Of a DNA stretch of 64,000 nt, positions 25,270-33,330 are shown piece by piece (position 1 is the first letter of the stretch; each line of letters opens with the position of its first letter). The translations under genes and the position numbers were made by a program. The notes under the pieces were generated by a model. It was not told the DNA's origin and did no database searches. It worked only from the letters and a program-made list of their open reading frames with translations. Source of the DNA: an uncultured Mediterranea sp. (GTDB taxonomy: Bacteria > Bacteroidota > Bacteroidia > Bacteroidales > Bacteroidaceae); contig NZ_CABUOL010000001.1 in the NCBI RefSeq assembly GCF_902493215.1, forward strand, positions 62,001 to 126,000, in the 5' to 3' direction.

Positions 25270-26976
25270 CTACTTGCAGTGCTTTTCGATAAGGGCATCC
25301 ACATTGGGGTCGCCCAACTCCTTGGCCTTGGCGAAGCTTTCGCAGGCGGCCTCCTTCTGTTTCATCTGTATTTGGGCAATACCCATCAGGCGATAGGCTT
25401 CGGCATACTTGGCATCGACGGCCAACGCATCCTTGAGGACTTTGATGGCCTCTTCGTTGCGTCCTACACGGATGTTGACAACAGCCAGCTCGGCCCGATA
25501 GGTCAGTTCCTTCGGATTGAGTTCGATGGCTTTGGCCAGGTCGTCCAATGCACGCTGATATTGGCGGGCCTTCAGGGCTGCCTGTTCGCGATAATAGTAG
25601 AAGACATCGTTCACATTACCCTTCACCGCCTCATAGTAGGCATCATAGTCCACCACTGCATTGCGGGCCTGGTTGGCTACCATGCGGGCCTGTGCACGCT
25701 CCAACAGATAGGGAGCCGCCTCCTGCGTATAAGGTTTGTTGAAGCGGGCCACACAACTGTCGAGCAGGGCCAGCACTTCTTCGGCAGGTTCTTTCATAGC
25801 TTCCTTGATCTTGGCTGTGGTAAAGAAAGTGGCGGCCGAACCCAAATCGGACTGGTTCACAGTATTGTAGGCTTCCAAAGCAGCCGGATAGTCACCCTTG
25901 GCATACTGGATATCACCCACCAGCTGTACATAAACCGGTTGCGGATCGATGCTGACGGCCTTACGGGCCTCCTCAAGCGCCTTGTCGAGCGACCAGTCAG
26001 CATAAGGCTTGTCGGCATGATTCAGGACGTAGTTGTAAATCATCTTGGAACGGCTGAAGTAAATACCGTCTTTCTTGGAAGCCACATCGAGCGCCTTTTC
26101 CATATCGTCGTACACCTTGTCCATCGAAGTATCATCGTTGGCCGTCAGCTGGCGCTGGGAAGCACGACGCAGATAACCGTCGGGGTTTTCGGGGAACTGG
26201 CGGATAAAATCGTCGAGCACTTCCATATACTTCTCAGGCGAAAGCTGGGAAGAAGCCATATAGAGGAAAACCAACGCTTCTTCTTCGGTGGGAGGCAATG
26301 CTTTCTTGATACCGATGCCCTTCAAAGCCATGTCACCATAGGCCAGAGCCGAAATCTTCTGATTCATCACATAGTTGGCATCGACGGCATAACAGATGCT
26401 GGCCGTATCCTGTCCGCTGGCTTTTTGTGCCAGACCGAACACGGCGCCGTCTACCGTTGTCAGCGGACAGCTGACCATCTTGTCTTTCAGCCGCAGGTTG
26501 AGGGTGTAGTATGAATAGTTGTCGGCTACCTTGTCTACGGCTTTCACCTTGCCGGCCGTGTAGGTACGGCTCTTTTGGGTGGAGTACGGCAACAGATACA
26601 CCTCGCTGCCCACAGCCGGAGCCGAAGCGGCCAGTGTCAGGGACGGCACTTTCTTCTCCGTAATGGCTACCTTGAACTTCACGACATCATACATATCGTC
26701 GGCTCCCATGATGGCGTCGACCGGCATTTCCTTACCCTCATAATTGATGATGACGGCACGGCGCGCACCCTTGAACAGGGAATAGTCCGACAGGGCCACT
26801 CCGTCTTCACTCACAAAAAATCCGTTGCCCGTGTTCAGCATCTTGTCATCCTTGTCGTAGGTGACGACGGAGAACACGGCACGCTTGGCCTTCTCCACCC
26901 ACTTGGGTTGTGAAAAGGCCCACTGAGCCACCAGTGAGATGGCAAACAGCAAAAATATTTTCTTATTCATCGGCAT
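25270..26976 (-). CDS. Exported TPR protein with inactive trypsin-like domain
   Basis: This 568-residue protein has a signal peptide ending near WAFSQ (about 22), a trypsin/HtrA-like domain at about 25-190, and a long TPR region (about 235-560). The TPR region shows clear repeats such as QPVYVQLVGDIQYAKGDYPAALEAYN and AEAYRLMGIAQIQMKQKEAA. By eye the protease domain keeps Asp97 (MYDVVKFKV) but has lost the rest of the triad. The NNHV histidine site reads SDYSLF (Ser66) and the GNSGGPL site reads KMVSCPL (Val168). It therefore probably binds rather than cleaves. It is last in the dnaN-to-rlmB run, three nt after rlmB. A start two codons later (MNKK) is equally likely. Confidence 0.8.
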   Translation of the reverse strand: MPMNKKIFLLFAISLVAQWAFSQPKWVEKAKRAVFSVVTYDKDDKMLNTGNGFFVSEDGVALSDYSLFKGARRAVIINYEGKEMPVDAIMGADDMYDVVKFKVAITEKKVPSLTLAASAPAVGSEVYLLPYSTQKSRTYTAGKVKAVDKVADNYSYYTLNLRLKDKMVSCPLTTVDGAVFGLAQKASGQDTASICYAVDANYVMNQKISALAYGDMALKGIGIKKALPPTEEEALVFLYMASSQLSPEKYMEVLDDFIRQFPENPDGYLRRASQRQLTANDDTSMDKVYDDMEKALDVASKKDGIYFSRSKMIYNYVLNHADKPYADWSLDKALEEARKAVSIDPQPVYVQLVGDIQYAKGDYPAALEAYNTVNQSDLGSAATFFTTAKIKEAMKEPAEEVLALLDSCVARFNKPYTQEAAPYLLERAQARMVANQARNAVVDYDAYYEAVKGNVNDVFYYYREQAALKARQYQRALDDLAKAIELNPKELTYRAELAVVNIRVGRNEEAIKVLKDALAVDAKYAEAYRLMGIAQIQMKQKEAACESFAKAKELGDPNVDALIEKHCK

Positions 26977-26979
26977 ATA

Positions 26980-27720
26980 TCAATTAATTCGTTGTTTCAC
27001 AGCTTCGTAAATCAGGATGCCGGCCGCCACGGACACGTTGAGCGACTCGATGGTGCCCAGCATGGGAATCTTCACCCACTCGTCGCACAAGGCCAGGTTG
27101 TCGTAGGAAACGCCCTTGTCTTCGGCACCCATGATGATGCACATCGGGCCGGTATAATCGGCCTTCGTGTAGTCGTAGTCGCCCTTCTCGGTGGCGGCCA
27201 CGATGTGGAAGCCGCTGTTCTTGAGGTATTGCAGGGTTTCCTTCAGGCTCTGCTCACGACACACGGGCAGGGTATGCAGGGCACCGGCCGAGGTTTTCAT
27301 GGCATCGGCATTCACCGTCACGCTGTTCTTGGCAGGGATGATGACGGCATCGACCGCCGCACACTCGCAAGTACGGGCGATGGCGCCGAAGTTGCGTACG
27401 TCCGTCACGCCGTCGAGCATCACGAAGAGCGGGTTCTTGCCCTGCTCGAAGAGGAAGGGTACGAGGTCTTCCGTCTTCTGGTAGGTGACGGCCGAGACGA
27501 AGGCCACCACGCCCTGATGGTTTTTGCGCGTAATCTTGTTGATGCGCTCCACAGGCACCCGCTGGACAGGTATCAGTGTTCCTTTCAGTGCGGCAAACAG
27601 TTCCTTGGACAGGTCGCTCTGTATGTCTCTCTTCACCAGTATCTTGTCGATGTCCTTACCGGCCTGTATGGCTTCTATCACGGCACGGACGCCGAAAATC
27701 ATTTCGCTTTTGTCTGTCAT
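26980..27720 (-). CDS. rlmB: 23S rRNA 2'-O-methyltransferase RlmB
   Basis: This 246-residue SpoU/TrmH-type methyltransferase most likely methylates the ribose of a 23S rRNA guanosine (G2251 in E. coli) with S-adenosylmethionine. It has the N-terminal L30-like substrate-binding part (MIFGVRAVIEAI) and the three SpoU motifs of the trefoil-knot domain: DVRNFGAIART, CIIMGAEDKGVS and IPMLGTIESLNVSVAAGILIYEA. Length matches RlmB. It lies 17 nt after recN. RlmB is the closest subfamily, though other TrmH-family rRNA methylases cannot be wholly excluded. Confidence 0.9.
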   Translation of the reverse strand: MTDKSEMIFGVRAVIEAIQAGKDIDKILVKRDIQSDLSKELFAALKGTLIPVQRVPVERINKITRKNHQGVVAFVSAVTYQKTEDLVPFLFEQGKNPLFVMLDGVTDVRNFGAIARTCECAAVDAVIIPAKNSVTVNADAMKTSAGALHTLPVCREQSLKETLQYLKNSGFHIVAATEKGDYDYTKADYTGPMCIIMGAEDKGVSYDNLALCDEWVKIPMLGTIESLNVSVAAGILIYEAVKQRIN

Positions 27721-27737
27721 TCGTTTATCTTATTAGT

Positions 27738-29402
27738 TTATTTATCCAGTTTCAACAAGGCACGGGCGTTGTTCAGCGCGGCCTCGGTCAAGGTGGCTCC
27801 ACTCAGCATGTGGGCCAGTTCCTCCACCCGTTCGTCATCGGTCAGGCGACGGATGTGGCTGTTCGTCTCCACCTCGTTGTCTTCCTTATATACTTTATAG
27901 TGGGCGCGTCCGCGCGCGGCTATCTGCGGCAAGTGGGTGATGCTGATGACCTGACGGTCGTTGTCGCCCATCTCCTGCATGATGTCGGCCATGCGATCGG
28001 CAATCTCGCCTGACACACCCGTATCGATTTCGTCGAACACGATGGTAGGCAACTTGACGGCTCCGGCTATCATGGCCTTGACGGACAGCATGACACGCGC
28101 TATCTCACCACCCGAAGCCACGGACGAAATGTTCTGCAACACGCCGTTCTTGTTGGCCGAGAAGAGGAAATTCACCGTATCGGCTCCATGCACACCCGGC
28201 TCCTTGCGTACGCCCATCTCCACCTGAAAGCGGACATTGGGCATGCCAAGCGGCACCAGCCGTGCGGCCATCTGCCGCTCCACTTCACGGGCGGCACGGG
28301 TGCGCGCTTCGGTCAATACCTGTGCCTGCGCGGTGACCTGGCTGAAGAGCTCCTTTACCTGCGCTTCGAGGCGGGCGATGTCTTCGTCGGACGACGTAAT
28401 GGCCGAAAGTTGCAAAGCATAGTTTTCCTGCAAGGAAAGCAGTGCTTTGACCGTATCAACACGGTGCTTTTGCTGGAGAGAATAAATGAGATTGAGGCGG
28501 GCGTTCACTTCGTCAAGGCGGGCGGGGTTGAATTCAACTTCTTCTTCCTTGTCGGCCAACTCCTGCGAAATGTCCTTCAGCTCGATGTAGACGCTGTCCA
28601 GACGGTCGGCCAGTTCACCCGCAGGAGCAAAGACCGATCGCAAGCCCATCATCGTATTCTGGCAGTCCTTCAAGGCTTCGAGCACACTGCCTTCGTCGGC
28701 GTTCAGCGCCTGTCCGGCCCGATAGAGGCCGGCCTTGATGTCTTCGGCATGGGTCAGCATCTCCGCTTCCTGCTCCAGCTCTTCCTGCTCGCCGTCGGTA
28801 AGGTTGGCTTCCTCCAGTTGCTCCAGCTGGAAGCGGATATAGTCCTCATCCGCACGACTCTGCTCGGCACGGGCCACAAGCGCCTCCAGGTCCTGACGGG
28901 CCTGCCGCCAGTCGTTGTACAACTTCTGATAGGCGGCCAGCTCGGCGTCGTCGTGCGACAGCAGGTCGAGCACGTTCAGCTGGAAGCCCTCCTTGTTGAG
29001 CAAGAGGTTCTGATGCTGGGAGTGGACGTCGATGAGCAGTTCGCCCAGTTCCTTCATCTGTACCAGCGAGGCAGGCGTGTCGTTGATGAAGGCACGGCTC
29101 TTGCCCGAAGCATAGAGCTCGCGGCGCAGGATGCACTCGTCTTCGTACTCCAGTTCGTTGGCTTCGAAAAAGGGCTGCATGCCGTAGGCCGACACGTCGA
29201 AGCGCGCTTCAATGATACACTTCGAAGCCCCCTTGCGGATGGACTTCACGTCGGCACGCTGACCCAGCAACAGGCCGATGGCTCCCAAAATGATGGACTT
29301 GCCGGCACCTGTCTCGCCTGTGATGACTGAGAAACCACTGCCGAAGCCTATGTCCAGCTTCTCGATCAGCGCATAGTTTTGTATGTAGAGCGAACGCAAC
29401 AT
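27738..29402 (-). CDS. recN: DNA repair protein RecN
   Basis: This 554-residue SMC-like ATPase acts early in double-strand-break repair. Walker A is GETGAGKS (29-36) in the N-terminal head. Two long coiled-coil arms occupy about 150-370. The C-terminal head carries the ABC signature VASGGEIARVMLSVK and Walker B TIVFDEIDTGVSG. Length is normal. It lies 17 nt after coaBC and 17 nt before rlmB, in the minus-strand run from dnaN. Confidence 0.95.
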   Translation of the reverse strand: MLRSLYIQNYALIEKLDIGFGSGFSVITGETGAGKSIILGAIGLLLGQRADVKSIRKGASKCIIEARFDVSAYGMQPFFEANELEYEDECILRRELYASGKSRAFINDTPASLVQMKELGELLIDVHSQHQNLLLNKEGFQLNVLDLLSHDDAELAAYQKLYNDWRQARQDLEALVARAEQSRADEDYIRFQLEQLEEANLTDGEQEELEQEAEMLTHAEDIKAGLYRAGQALNADEGSVLEALKDCQNTMMGLRSVFAPAGELADRLDSVYIELKDISQELADKEEEVEFNPARLDEVNARLNLIYSLQQKHRVDTVKALLSLQENYALQLSAITSSDEDIARLEAQVKELFSQVTAQAQVLTEARTRAAREVERQMAARLVPLGMPNVRFQVEMGVRKEPGVHGADTVNFLFSANKNGVLQNISSVASGGEIARVMLSVKAMIAGAVKLPTIVFDEIDTGVSGEIADRMADIMQEMGDNDRQVISITHLPQIAARGRAHYKVYKEDNEVETNSHIRRLTDDERVEELAHMLSGATLTEAALNNARALLKLDK

Positions 29403-29419
29403 AGTATCTTACTCCGTTT

Positions 29420-30643
29420 CTATTGATTCAATACTTCGGCCAACCGGTCAACGATGTCGGCGGCCACCTCATCTTTGGTTTTCAGCGGGTATTCCCTACG
29501 GCCTTCGGCATCGATAAGGGTCACCTTGTTGGTGTCGCAACGGAAACCTGCCCCCTTGTCGTTCAGCGAATTCAGGACAATGAAGTCCAGATTCTTGCGC
29601 TTCAGCTTGTCTTCGGCATTCTGTTGCTCGTTGTGCGTTTCGAGCGCAAAGCCCACCAGCACTTTCCGTTCGGTCGAATCGGCCTTCATCCGGCCCAATG
29701 CGGCGGCAATATCCTGTGTAGGTTTCAGGGCGAGGGTCATGTCGCCCGTCTTCTCGCGCTTGATCTTCTCGTCGGCCACATGCTCGGGCGTATAGTCGGC
29801 TACGGCCGCACAGAGGATGGCGGCATCGGCCTGGGGGAAGAGCGAAGTAGCGGCTTCGTACATCTGCGCGGCCGACTCCACATCGCGCCTTTCGGCCATC
29901 GGATAGCGGGTTGTGCGTTGTACAGGTCCCGTCACGAGCAGGACACGGGCGCCACGGCTGGCGCACTCGTCGGCCAGTGCAAAGCCCATCTTGCCCGACG
30001 AATAGTTGCCGATAAAGCGAACGGGGTCAATCTTTTCGTACGTCGGCCCTGTGGTTATCAGGATAGTCTTTCCCTTGAGGTCACCTTCCTGCGCCGCAAA
30101 GTATCGCTCCAGGTGACGGATGATGTTTTCGGGTTCTTCCATGCGGCCCTTGCCCACCAGATGGCTGGCCAGTTCGCCCGTACCCGGCTCGATGATGTGG
30201 TTGCCATAGGAACGGAGCTTCTCCAGATTCTGTTGGGTGGACGGATGGGCAAACATGTCGAGGTCCATGGCCGGAGCCACGAATACAGGCGCCTTGGCCG
30301 AGAGGTAAGTCGTGATGAGCATGTTGTCGGCAATGTCGTTGGCCATCTTGCCGATGGTCGAAGCGGTAGCAGGCGCTATCAGCATGGCGTCGGCCCAAAG
30401 GCCCAGGTCCACGTGGCTGTTCCACGTGCCGTCGCGTTGGGCGAAGAACTCGCTGATGACGGGCTTGCTGGTGAGGGCGGACAACGTAATGGGCGTAATG
30501 AACTCCTTACCCGCAGGCGTGATGACCACCTGCACCTCCGCCCCGCGCTTGATGAGACCGCGGATGATGTAGCAGGCCTTATAGGCGGCAATGCTGCCCG
30601 TAATGCCCAAGACTATCTTCTTGCCTTTCAATACATTTGCCAT
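29420..30643 (-). CDS. coaBC: Bifunctional CoaBC (coenzyme A synthesis)
   Basis: This 407-residue enzyme couples phosphopantothenate to cysteine with CTP (CoaB) and decarboxylates the product to phosphopantetheine (CoaC). The N-terminal flavin domain (about 1-190) has GITGSIAAYKA and the catalytic His in WNSHVDLG. The usual PxMNxxMW loop reads PAMDLDMFAHP, a small variation. The C-terminal synthetase half (about 195-407) has GPTYEKIDPVRFIGNYSSGKMG-type phosphate and substrate loops and the KRKNLD motif. It lies between the exonuclease gene and recN, an order I recall as common in Bacteroidota. Confidence 0.95.
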   Translation of the reverse strand: MANVLKGKKIVLGITGSIAAYKACYIIRGLIKRGAEVQVVITPAGKEFITPITLSALTSKPVISEFFAQRDGTWNSHVDLGLWADAMLIAPATASTIGKMANDIADNMLITTYLSAKAPVFVAPAMDLDMFAHPSTQQNLEKLRSYGNHIIEPGTGELASHLVGKGRMEEPENIIRHLERYFAAQEGDLKGKTILITTGPTYEKIDPVRFIGNYSSGKMGFALADECASRGARVLLVTGPVQRTTRYPMAERRDVESAAQMYEAATSLFPQADAAILCAAVADYTPEHVADEKIKREKTGDMTLALKPTQDIAAALGRMKADSTERKVLVGFALETHNEQQNAEDKLKRKNLDFIVLNSLNDKGAGFRCDTNKVTLIDAEGRREYPLKTKDEVAADIVDRLAEVLNQ

Positions 30644-30655
30644 AAACGTTTTCTT

Positions 30656-31429
30656 TTATTTCTGAGTCAGTTCACGCAGACGGATTTTCGTCAGCATGGC
30701 CTTGGTGTTCAGTGTAAAGTCACTGTTCAATATCCAGCCGTAATAGCCGGGGTCGCGCTTCAGCACCTCGGCGACAGGCATGCCCTTGTACTTGCCGAAG
30801 TTGAAGACTTCCACACCCTGGTCGTCGTAAACCATGCGGCCGGCAAAGTCAACATTCTTGTTGAAGCTCGAGAAGTCGGAAAGGAAGTTCACGTCGTTCT
30901 GCAGGTCTTCAGGATAGCGGTCGAGCTGCGCCATCAGCACTTCGTAGGTAGCCCTTGTGTCGGCTTCGGCCGTATGGGCATCCTCCAGGTTCTTGCCGCA
31001 ATAGAACTTGTAGGCGGCAGAAAGAGTACGCTGCTCCATCTTGTGGAAGATGACCTGCACATCAACAAACTTACGCCGGCTCAAGTCGATGTCCACCTCG
31101 GCACGGAGGAACTCCTCGGCCAGCAGGGGAATGTCGAAACGATTGGAGTTGAAGCCGGCCAAGTCACACCCTTCGATGTCGTTGGCCACACTACGGGCCA
31201 CTTCCTTGAACGTGGGGCAGTCGGCCACATCGGCATCATAGATACCATGTACGGCCGATGCCGCTTCGGGAATGTGCATACCCGGATTGATGCGCATCGT
31301 CTTCGACTCTTCGTTTCCGTTGGGATAGACCTTGAGGTAGCAGATTTCTACGATACGGTCGCTGTTGATATTGGTACCGGTGGTCTCCAAATCGAAGAAC
31401 ACCAGCGGATTCTTCAGGTTTAGTTTCAT
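30656..31429 (-). CDS. DnaQ-like 3'-5' exonuclease
   Basis: This 257-residue protein has a DEDDh exonuclease domain (about 8-180). The motifs are ExoI LVFFDLETTG, ExoII AGFNSNRFDIPLL, and ExoIII with HTAEADTRAT carrying the catalytic His and Asp. The C-terminal part (about 195-257, GKYKGMPVAEVLKRDPGYYGWIL) resembles the small domain seen at the end of other bacterial exonucleases of this class. It could proofread for DNA polymerase III or act in repair. The genes for the sliding clamp (dnaN) upstream and recN downstream support a DNA-metabolism role. The 131-nt gap to dnaN shows no clear terminator. Confidence 0.9.
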   Translation of the reverse strand: MKLNLKNPLVFFDLETTGTNINSDRIVEICYLKVYPNGNEESKTMRINPGMHIPEAASAVHGIYDADVADCPTFKEVARSVANDIEGCDLAGFNSNRFDIPLLAEEFLRAEVDIDLSRRKFVDVQVIFHKMEQRTLSAAYKFYCGKNLEDAHTAEADTRATYEVLMAQLDRYPEDLQNDVNFLSDFSSFNKNVDFAGRMVYDDQGVEVFNFGKYKGMPVAEVLKRDPGYYGWILNSDFTLNTKAMLTKIRLRELTQK

Positions 31430-31560
31430 AAATAGAATTTAATTGCGGCCGACAAACGAACGAGTTGACAAGACCCTAAAGTTACGCCGACCAAAGTCCC
31501 TCGCCGCTTTACTGTCTTGCCAACTCGCAGGCCTTGCCGGCCCTTATACTACTTGTTTGT

Positions 31561-32685
31561 TCAATCGTTCAACATCATCGGCATCAGCAACATCAGCAGG
31601 TCTTCGTTCTCTTCCTGCTCTACAGGAATGATGACACCCGCACGCGAAGGATCGGCTAGTTCGATAACCACTTCTTCGGCCGAAATGTTGTTGAGGATGT
31701 CCAGCAGGAAGGTCGACTTGAAACCGATGCTCATGTCGTTGCCGTCGTACTGGCAGTTCTGTGTCTCTTCGGCAGAAGTGGAGAAGTCAATGTCCTGTGC
31801 CGAGATGGTAATCTGGTTCTTGCTCAGGCGCAACTTGATCAGACTGCTGGCTTGTGAAGAGAAGATGGAGACACGGCGCAAGGCACCGATCAGCGACTGG
31901 CGGTCTACCGTCACCTTGTAGGGATTGTTCTGCGGAATCACCGAGTTATAGTTGGGATAACGGCCTTCTATCAGACGGCATACCATGCGATAGCCCTCGA
32001 GTGTGAAGACAGCATTGCGTTCGTCGAACTCTACGGTCACCTGTCCCTGCTCCTTAGCCAGGAGGTTCTTCATCAGGTTGGCCGGCTTCTTGGGCAGGAT
32101 AAAGGCAGCCCGTTCGTTGCCGTGGGCAGCCAGCGTCTTGCAACGCACCAGCTTGTGTCCGTCCGAAGCCACCATCGTGATGTCTTCCGTCGTAATGTCA
32201 AAGTAGATACCGTTCATTACGGGGCGGAGCTCGTCATCGGCCGTAGCAAATACAGAACGGTTGATGCCGCCCAGCAACACTTGCGCGTCGATTTCCACGC
32301 GGACCGCATTTTCGCCCAACATAGTCAGTTGGGGGAATTCATCTGCATTCTGTGCCATCAGGCTGTATTTTCCGTTCTGGTATTGCACGTTGATTTCCAG
32401 CGTATCCAGATTGACGTCAAATGAAAGGGGCTGTTCAGGGATTTCCTTCAGGGCATCCAGCAACGTTTTGGCCGTAACGGCAAAACGGCCGTCCGTATCG
32501 CTTTCGTTCACTTCGAGCGAAGTGACCATGGTCGTTTCGCTGTCCGAAGCCGTGACAGACAAGGTTCCGTCCTGCAGGTCAAACAGGAAACAATCCAGGA
32601 TAGGCAATGCGTTCTTTGAATTTATCACACGGCTAACGGCCTGCAAATGACCGGAAAGCGCAGTGCTCGACACAATAAATTTCAT
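31561..32685 (-). CDS. dnaN: DNA polymerase III sliding clamp (beta)
   Basis: This 374-residue protein forms the dimeric ring that holds DNA polymerase III on DNA. It has the three repeated clamp domains. The start MKFIVSSTALSGHLQAVSRVI is typical, as are FAVTAKTLLDALKE near 70 and the hydrophobic pocket end EQEENEDLLMLLMPM at the C-terminus. Length is normal. It is the first gene of a minus-strand run that continues with the exonuclease, coaBC, recN and rlmB genes, and its promoter is consensus. Confidence 0.96.
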   Translation of the reverse strand: MKFIVSSTALSGHLQAVSRVINSKNALPILDCFLFDLQDGTLSVTASDSETTMVTSLEVNESDTDGRFAVTAKTLLDALKEIPEQPLSFDVNLDTLEINVQYQNGKYSLMAQNADEFPQLTMLGENAVRVEIDAQVLLGGINRSVFATADDELRPVMNGIYFDITTEDITMVASDGHKLVRCKTLAAHGNERAAFILPKKPANLMKNLLAKEQGQVTVEFDERNAVFTLEGYRMVCRLIEGRYPNYNSVIPQNNPYKVTVDRQSLIGALRRVSIFSSQASSLIKLRLSKNQITISAQDIDFSTSAEETQNCQYDGNDMSIGFKSTFLLDILNNISAEEVVIELADPSRAGVIIPVEQEENEDLLMLLMPMMLND

Positions 32686-32735
32686 ATATCCGTAATATTT
32701 TGGTTTTTTATTTCATCCAGTTGGAGTTTTCTGCA

Positions 32736-32767
32736 CAAAGTTAACAAAAGAATTTCCTACTGACAAA
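32736..32767 (-). promoter_or_regulatory. dnaN promoter
   Basis: On the minus strand TTTG (32767-32764), a 20-nt spacer and TAACTTTG (32743-32736) match exactly. On the other strand TAACTTCG (32819-32826) is a one-mismatch -7 box for the DUF3127 gene. Confidence 0.8.
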
Positions 32768-32860
32768 GAATATGATGAGAAAAACTGAGTGGAATGCTTT
32801 CTATATTCCCAAAAAAACGTAACTTCGCCCCATCAAAAATTAGAAAACAGAACAGTTACA

Positions 32861-33235
32861 ATGGAATTTACAGGAAGAATTATTGCCATATTGCAGCCCA
32901 GAAGCGGCACATCCAAGACTGGCAACGAATGGAAGGTACAGGAGTACGTGATAGAGAACCACGACCAATATCCGCGTAAAATGTGCTTCGATGTATTCGG
33001 AGCCGATAAAATCGAGCAGTTCAACATCCAGATGGGCGAAGAGCTGACTGTTTCGTTCGACATCGACGCCCGCCAATGGCAGGACCGCTGGTTCAACAGT
33101 ATCCGTGCCTGGAAGGTAGAACGCGTAAGTGCACAAGCCGCCGCACCGGTCCCCGGCATGCCGACTCCTCCTCCGGCTCCTACAGCAGCTCCCGAGTTCC
33201 TGAGCGGAGACTCGACCGACGATCTGCCCTTCTGA
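32861..33235 (+). CDS. DUF3127 protein with SSB-like acidic tail
   Basis: This 124-residue protein has an N-terminal OB-fold-like domain (about 1-90) that begins MEFTGRIIAILQPRSGTSKT, the DUF3127 start, followed by a Pro/Ala-rich linker (about 95-115). It ends in STDDLPF, very close to the DDDIPF tail through which SSB recruits repair and replication proteins. It is therefore likely a single-strand DNA-binding relative, though DUF3127 has no settled function. The start was chosen at 32861 because the upstream frame is unlike the family. It is divergent from dnaN and ends in a 20-bp hairpin terminator. Confidence 0.8.
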   Translation: MEFTGRIIAILQPRSGTSKTGNEWKVQEYVIENHDQYPRKMCFDVFGADKIEQFNIQMGEELTVSFDIDARQWQDRWFNSIRAWKVERVSAQAAAPVPGMPTPPPAPTAAPEFLSGDSTDDLPF

Positions 33236-33260
33236 CGACATCAGACAGAGGACATGCAAA

Positions 33261-33308
33261 AACAAGAATGAGGGTATCCCGACATACGGGGATACCCTCA
33301 TTCTTGTT
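33261..33308. terminator. 20-bp perfect hairpin, bidirectional terminator
   Basis: AACAAGAATGAGGGTATCCC (33261-33280) pairs over its full length with 33289-33308 around an eight-nt loop. It lies between convergent genes. Its A- and T-rich outer ends suit termination on both strands. Confidence 0.85.
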
Positions 33309-33330
33309 TACTTCCGGAGTCATGACGACA

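Noticed and set aside
29423..31423. A 666-codon plus-strand frame opposite coaBC and the exonuclease
   Set aside because: It spans two well-supported genes and the gap between them, with no recognisable domain.
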